Below, one piece after another: positions 59,561 to 64,000 of a stretch of 64,000 nucleotides of DNA; positions within the stretch are counted from its first letter, which is position 1; each line of letters begins with the position of its first letter. The DNA is from Protofrankia sp963555925 (GTDB lineage Bacteria; Actinomycetota; Actinomycetes; Frankiales; Frankiaceae), in NCBI GenBank assembly GCA_963555925.1, contig CAUVXJ010000005.1, positions 13,504 through 77,503 on the forward strand, written 5' to 3'. Made by a program: the position numbers and the translations under genes. Below the pieces are notes generated by a model that saw nothing but the letters and a program-made list of their open reading frames with translations, searched no databases and had not been told where the DNA came from.

Positions 59561-60187
59561 ATGCCCACCAGCGACACCATCAAAGCCGCTTGGATCACCG
59601 GCCTCTTGGGTGTGGCTGGCACGATCGCAGGGGCGGTCCTCACTAACGGGTACGGGTTGTTCCCCTCCCCGCGCCCCACGCCGACGTTCCCGACACCGCC
59701 GCCGACACGGGCAGCATTCACGGCATCACCTCCCACCGCAGTCCCTACCTCTTCGAGATACACGACGCGACCTCCGACCGAACCCGCTACCTCTTCGGGA
59801 ATCACGGCGCCACCTCCCAACGCGGCTGCTGTCCCAACGAGCTATCAAGGCACGTGGACAGGCGTGGTCACGCAGTCAAACAACGTCTCCTACCAGCTCA
59901 CGTTGAAAATCGGTGCCGGCAGTGTGGGCACCGGGGTCGGTTCGTGGCAGGTACCGATTTTCGGCTGTTCGGGGGTGTTGGTTCTGGAGTCCGGCGGCGG
60001 ACCGTTGGTGGTGCGACAAAATACGACATACAACCCGAATCTTAAGTGCTTCAGTCAGTTCGAGGTCACTGTGACACTGCAGGGAAGCTCCAGGCTCGCC
60101 TATCAGATCCTCGGCGTCACAACGACGAACGGACAATTCATCAAAGGTAATCCCGTCCTGGGCTCGAGTACTCTGACCCGACTGTAG
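59561..60187 (+). CDS. Membrane-anchored protein sharing a C-terminal domain with the Ser/Thr kinase
   Basis: A 208-residue protein with one N-terminal membrane helix (AAWITGLLGVAGTIAGAVLT), a Pro/Thr/Ala-rich stalk and a C-terminal domain of ~110 residues: SYQGTWTGVVTQSNNVSYQL, VGSWQVPIFGCSGVLVLE, then CFSQFEVTVTLQG and LAYQILGV. The same pattern (GxWxGVVxQ, VGSxxxPxFxCxGxLxL, later C and a L-rich strand) ends the kinase at 26981. It probably displays this domain outside the cell. The domain function is unknown. Confidence 0.68.
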   Translation: MPTSDTIKAAWITGLLGVAGTIAGAVLTNGYGLFPSPRPTPTFPTPPPTRAAFTASPPTAVPTSSRYTTRPPTEPATSSGITAPPPNAAAVPTSYQGTWTGVVTQSNNVSYQLTLKIGAGSVGTGVGSWQVPIFGCSGVLVLESGGGPLVVRQNTTYNPNLKCFSQFEVTVTLQGSSRLAYQILGVTTTNGQFIKGNPVLGSSTLTRL

Positions 60188-60269
60188 GACGTGGGGACCC
60201 GCGTAGGACGTAGGCTACGGATGATATTGCGCGCCACGGCGGTGGCGGTTCGGGTAGGCTCGGCACACC

Positions 60270-60341
60270 GGAATGCTGGAATACCGGAATACCGGAATAC
60301 CGGAATGCTGGAATACCGGAATGCTGGAATACCGGACTGCC
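60270..60341. repeat. 8-bp tandem repeat, 9 units, upstream of the TIR/SEFIR gene
   Basis: Units of GGAATACC alternate with GGAATGCT and end in GGACTGCC. The array ends 47 bases before the effector start codon. A period of 8 is not a multiple of 3, and such arrays slip easily. Confidence 0.9.
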
Positions 60342-60388
60342 GGGGTGATGGCTATGATTTGCCTGCCTGTCCGCAGCAGGAGGTGTGC

Positions 60389-61396
60389 ATGAGCGATGAA
60401 GCCAGTACCAGCTCCGATGCCGATGCCGGTGCCAGCGCCGATGTCGACGCGGGGACGGAACGTCCGCCGAGGGTGTTCATCTCCTACGCGCACGCTGGCG
60501 GGGCGCAGGGGTCCGCGGGACACGACGAGTCCGTGCGGGAGCTCTACTGGTTTCTGCGCACGCGTGGGATCGACGCGACGTGCGACCTGCCCGCGTCCCA
60601 GCGGCGGCAGGACTGGACCCTGTGGATGGAGCGGGAGATCCGCGCGGCCGACTTCATCCTGGTGATCGCCTCACCCGCGTATCGGCGGCGGGCCGACGGG
60701 GATGCCGCCGCCGACGACGGTCGTGGTGTGCAGTGGGAGGCCGGTCTGGTCCGCGAGGTCATCTACCGCGACCAGCGTGCAGGCCTGCTCCGCGTCCTGC
60801 CGGTCGTGCTCCCGGATGCGACCGCCGATGACATCCCGCTGTTCCTCCGGCCCTGTTCGACCACCCACTACCGGGTGGATGAGATCTCCGATGCCGGGCT
60901 TGAGACCCTCCTGCGGGTCCTGCTCGGTCGGCCGCTGGAGATCGAACCGGTGCTGGGGAACCCTCCGCTGCTGCCTGCACGTCCCGGCCCGAGGGCACTT
61001 CAGGCGGTTGCGGTGGATGACCGGCCCGAGTCAGGGTCAGCGCCAGGGTCAGGGTCAGGGTCAGCGGCACGGTCGGCTTCGGGGCCGGCCGGTGTGGATA
61101 TCTCGTTGAGCCGTGATGACCGGGATGCGCTGCTGACCGCCCTGGCGGAAAGTTTCACCACCGACATGGCGGCCGAGCGGGTGCTGAGCCGTATCGGCTA
61201 TCCGCGGTCGCGGCGTCCCGGCTTTGCCAATGCCGTGCCCGAGCAGATCTGGAACATGATCCTCATCGACTTGGAGAACGGCGCGGTCGCGACGCCGTTC
61301 CGGGCGTTGCTGACCTCCGCACTGCACGACCAACCCCACAACCGGGTTTTCCGCCTGCTGGCGCAGCGATACGGCGTCGACCCCGCCGCCCACTGA
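60389..61396 (+). CDS. TIR/SEFIR-domain effector with C-terminal effector-associated domain
   Basis: A 335-residue protein. Residues ~28-175 form a SEFIR/TIR-like domain: RVFISYAHAGG, ESVRELYWFLRTRGIDATCD, the QDWTLWMEREIRAADFILVI segment, ASPAYRRRADG and LRVLPVVLPDA. A linker with GGGTCA repeats (residues ~210-235) leads to residues ~245-335, which match an effector-associated (EAD1-like) domain: DRDALLTALAESFTTD, LSRIGYP, WNMILIDLENGAVATPFRAL. In such systems EADs link effectors to matching sensors. ATG 60389 follows AGGAGG. The next gene encodes a long WD40 protein. Confidence 0.82.
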   Translation: MSDEASTSSDADAGASADVDAGTERPPRVFISYAHAGGAQGSAGHDESVRELYWFLRTRGIDATCDLPASQRRQDWTLWMEREIRAADFILVIASPAYRRRADGDAAADDGRGVQWEAGLVREVIYRDQRAGLLRVLPVVLPDATADDIPLFLRPCSTTHYRVDEISDAGLETLLRVLLGRPLEIEPVLGNPPLLPARPGPRALQAVAVDDRPESGSAPGSGSGSAARSASGPAGVDISLSRDDRDALLTALAESFTTDMAAERVLSRIGYPRSRRPGFANAVPEQIWNMILIDLENGAVATPFRALLTSALHDQPHNRVFRLLAQRYGVDPAAH

Positions 61397-61479
61397 CCGG
61401 CCCCCGATATCGGGTGGGCTGTGTCGTCGGCGGGGTTACGCTGATCGTCACAGGGCAGTTCCGGTGAGCAGCCGGCGGG

Positions 61480-64000
61480 ATGCCGGTGGGTAACGGGGGC
61501 GGTGTGGACGAGCAACGGGGGAACGGTTCGGGGGCCTTCTCGAGCAACGCCCAGCCCGTGGACGGTGCCTTGCGTGCCTGGGCGGTCGCGCATGCCCGCA
61601 CCGTGGGCCGCACGGGTGATCCGTCGGGGGTTCCGCCGCGGCCGGGCAACGCGCGGCCTGGCGGCCCGCTGGCGGTCACCGCACGCGAACAGCGCACCCT
61701 GACTGGCCACACCGACGGGGTCGTGTCGGTGGGGTGGGCGGCCGGTCGGGATGGCCGGCTGCTGCTGGCGTCGGGCAGCGCCGACCGGACGGTGCGGATC
61801 TGGGATCCGATTACCGGGGCCACCCTGCACACCCTGACCGGCCCCACCGGCATGGTCGTGTCGGTGGGGTGGGCAACCGGTCCGGATGGCCGGCTGCTGC
61901 TGGCCTCGGGCAACGACGACGCGACGGTGCGGATCTGGGATCCGATCACCGGCGCCACCCTGCAGACCCTGACCGGCCACACCGGCGCGGTCTTCTCGGT
62001 GGGGTGGGCGGCCGGTCGGGATGGCCGGCTGCTGCTGGCCTCGGGCAGCCGCGACGACACGGTGCGGATCTGGGATCCGAGCACCGGCCACATCCTGCAC
62101 ACGCTGACCGGTCACACCGGCACGGTCTGGTCGGTGGGGTGGGCGGCCGGTCCGGATGGCCGGCTGCTGCTGGCGTCGGGCAGCTACGACGCGACGGTGC
62201 GGATCTGGGATCCGACCACCGGCGCCACCCTGCAGACCCTGACCGGCCACACCAGCACGGTCTTCTCGGTGGGGTGGGCGACCGGCCCCGACGGCCGGCT
62301 ACTGCTGGCCTCGGGCAGTGACGACGGCACGGTGCGGGTCTGGGATCCGACCACCGGCGCCACCCTGCACACCCTGACCGGCCCCACCGACGGGGTCTTG
62401 TCGGTGGGGTGGGCGACCGGCCCGGATGGCCGGCTACTGCTGGCGTCGGGCAGTGACGACGGCACGGTGCGGGTCTGGGATCCGAGTACCGGCGCCACCC
62501 TGCAGACCCTGACCGGCCACACCGACACGGTCTTCTCGGTGGCGTGGGCGACCGGCCCCGACGGCCGGTTGCTCCTGGCCACCGGCAGCGCCGACCACTC
62601 CGTCCAGATCTGGGATGTCGAGGTCACCTCCACCCCGCCGGCCGTCGCCGTCACTGCAGGTAAGAAGTCTGCCGTGGTAAAAGCCGGGCCGGGTCCGCGG
62701 TGGGACGAGCCGTGGGGGCCGGGCGATGTCGTGGTCACCGAACCACCGACCACCCTGACCGGCCACACCGATGAGATCAACTCGGTGGGGTGGGCGGCCG
62801 GTCCGGATGGCCGGCTGCTGCTGGCGTCGGGCAGCGCCGACGGCACGGTGCGGATCTGGGATCCGATTACCGGCGGCACCCTGCAGACCCTGACCGGCCA
62901 CACCGACTGGGTCCGGTCGGTGGGGTGGGCGACAGGCGCGGACGGCCGGCTGCTGCTGGCCTCCGGCGGCGAGGACGCGACGGTCCGGGTATGGGATCCG
63001 ACCTCCGGCCACACCCTGCGCACCCTGACCGGCCACACCGGCCCGGTCTACTCGGTGGGGTGGGCGACCGGCCCGGATGGCCGGCTGCTGCTGGCCTCGG
63101 GCAGCTACGACGACACGGTGCGGATCTGGGATCCGACCACCGGTGCGACCCTGCACACGCTGACCGGCCACACCGGCCGGGTCTGGTCGGTGGCGTGGGC
63201 GACCGGCCCCGACGGCCGGCTGCTGCTGGCCTCCGGCGGCGATGCCACGGTGCGGATCTGGGATCCGACCACCGGCAACATCCTGCAGACCCTCACCGGC
63301 CACACCAGCTGGGTCGGGTCGGTGGCGTGGGCGACCGACCCCGACGGCCGGCTACTGCTGGCGTCGGGCAGCGACGACCGGACGGTGCGGATCTGGGATC
63401 CGACTACCGGCCACATCCTGCACACCCTGACCGGCCACACCGGTCAGGTCAACTCGGTGGGGTGGGCGACCGGCCCGGACGGCCGGCTGCTACTGGCCTC
63501 GGGCAGCACCGACGACACGGTGCGGATCTGGGATCCGAGCACCGGCCACACCCTGCACACCCTCACCGGCCACACCCTGCACACCCTCACCGACTTTGTC
63601 TTATCGGTGGCGTGGGCGACCGGCCCCGACGGCCGGCTGCTGCTGGCCACCGGCAGCGGTGACCACACGGTGCGGATCTGGACGGTGACACTCAAGCTAC
63701 AGCCGGACCCACCCGCGACGGCCGATCCGGCCCCGCGACGGTGGCACACCGCAGCTGCCGGGCTACTCCAGCTCGGCGCGGGTGGACTATGGCCACCGCT
63801 GTCCCTCGTCCACGACCTGATAGCCCTCACCAACCCGACAGACCACACAGGCGATACGAACAGCGCGGACGACCCGGACGACCCGGACAAGGCGCTGTGC
63901 GACCCCCGGCTGCACACGTTGGCCGCCCATCCCGGGATCCACCGCCTGCACGCGCTGGCCTGGCCACCGGCCGCCCGAGTCGGGTTCGCCGCCCTACTAG
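61480..64000 (+). CDS. WD40 protein with 14 nearly identical repeats in two sets of seven (runs off the window)
   Basis: At least 840 residues, with no stop before the window end. After ~75 disordered residues come seven 45-residue WD repeats, a 40-residue linker (about 62620-62755), and seven more. The consensus is LTGHTxxVxSVGWAxGxDGR, LLLASGSxDxTVRIWDPxTG. The DNA period is 135 bp, with one 132-bp and one 150-bp unit. Each set should make one propeller. The following part (AAAGLLQLGAGGLWPPLSLV, HPGIHRLHALAWP) is a separate domain that I do not recognise. The start is ATG 61480 or GTG 61504. It probably works with the TIR/SEFIR-EAD protein 84 bases upstream. Confidence 0.85.
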   Translation, partial: MPVGNGGGVDEQRGNGSGAFSSNAQPVDGALRAWAVAHARTVGRTGDPSGVPPRPGNARPGGPLAVTAREQRTLTGHTDGVVSVGWAAGRDGRLLLASGSADRTVRIWDPITGATLHTLTGPTGMVVSVGWATGPDGRLLLASGNDDATVRIWDPITGATLQTLTGHTGAVFSVGWAAGRDGRLLLASGSRDDTVRIWDPSTGHILHTLTGHTGTVWSVGWAAGPDGRLLLASGSYDATVRIWDPTTGATLQTLTGHTSTVFSVGWATGPDGRLLLASGSDDGTVRVWDPTTGATLHTLTGPTDGVLSVGWATGPDGRLLLASGSDDGTVRVWDPSTGATLQTLTGHTDTVFSVAWATGPDGRLLLATGSADHSVQIWDVEVTSTPPAVAVTAGKKSAVVKAGPGPRWDEPWGPGDVVVTEPPTTLTGHTDEINSVGWAAGPDGRLLLASGSADGTVRIWDPITGGTLQTLTGHTDWVRSVGWATGADGRLLLASGGEDATVRVWDPTSGHTLRTLTGHTGPVYSVGWATGPDGRLLLASGSYDDTVRIWDPTTGATLHTLTGHTGRVWSVAWATGPDGRLLLASGGDATVRIWDPTTGNILQTLTGHTSWVGSVAWATDPDGRLLLASGSDDRTVRIWDPTTGHILHTLTGHTGQVNSVGWATGPDGRLLLASGSTDDTVRIWDPSTGHTLHTLTGHTLHTLTDFVLSVAWATGPDGRLLLATGSGDHTVRIWTVTLKLQPDPPATADPAPRRWHTAAAGLLQLGAGGLWPPLSLVHDLIALTNPTDHTGDTNSADDPDDPDKALCDPRLHTLAAHPGIHRLHALAWPPAARVGFAALL

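Noticed and set aside
61198..63917. Several 150-350-residue open frames antisense or frame-shifted to the WD40 gene
   Set aside because: They are mirror images of the 135-bp repeat and appear as low-complexity repeats; only the plus frame gives WD40 units.

Overview
The window is a 64 kb piece of a very GC-rich, draft-quality actinobacterial chromosome with three runs of N. A Frankia-like organism is the best guess. The reasons are F420-dependent oxidoreductases, XRE/DUF5753 and DUF397 genes, DUF4232 lipoproteins, a Tat-exported PhoX-type enzyme, and many dispersed palindromic repeats and gene remnants. A strikingly NodC-like glycosyltransferase also fits, because nodABC genes are known from cluster-2 Frankia. 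This assignment is inference from gene content; there is no rRNA here.

Layout. 0-5 kb holds the conserved origin-proximal set crgA, PH-domain protein, rhomboid protease and ppiA, plus a GH15 glucan hydrolase. 5-17 kb holds a GMC oxidoreductase, a winged-helix protein, ogt, a phosphotransferase, a WXG/T7SS-like protein, a YncE-like propeller lipoprotein, a SemiSWEET, a PhoX-like enzyme and a DEDDh exonuclease. 17-20 kb is repeat-rich and carries a DUF397 gene and an XRE regulator facing each other. 20-31 kb has a Nudix-like protein with a degenerate motif, a lipid-kinase homologue, a thioesterase, cspA, a broken peptide deformylase, a protein with an eCIS-cargo-like leader plus a small partner, a membrane Ser/Thr kinase, a PEBP and the DLW-39 protein. 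tRNA-Ala(UGC) lies at 32.2 kb.

33-37 kb is the most intriguing block: a small protein overlapping a caspase-fold protease, two tandemly duplicated short peptide genes with a shared 66-bp leader, and an ABC exporter. I read it as a possible peptide processing and export system that I cannot match to a described one. 37-44 kb contains a broken LAL-type regulator, small zinc-ribbon genes, DedA, an AEC transporter, an F420-type oxidoreductase-TetR operon with an obvious operator, a membrane protein and an orphan acyl carrier protein. 44-52 kb has an MmyB-like regulator, a dimethylformamidase-beta-like/tectonin protein, a membrane protein, the NodC-like synthase translationally coupled to a collapsed DrrAB-type exporter, and the 5' end of a NodU-like carbamoyltransferase. 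52-60 kb holds PhoU, MMPL, Nudix, a lipoprotein, an AbiEi/DUF559-like protein and two redox enzymes among short tandem arrays. 60-64 kb encodes a TIR/SEFIR effector with an effector-associated domain, followed by a protein with 14 almost identical WD40 repeats (7+7) that runs off the window. This looks like a conflict-signalling module.

Three interspersed repeat families are described: a 48-bp palindrome (5 copies), an element with 18-bp arms around DUF397 (2 copies) and a ~58-bp element (3 loci). All assignments come from reading the sequence; no searches were run.
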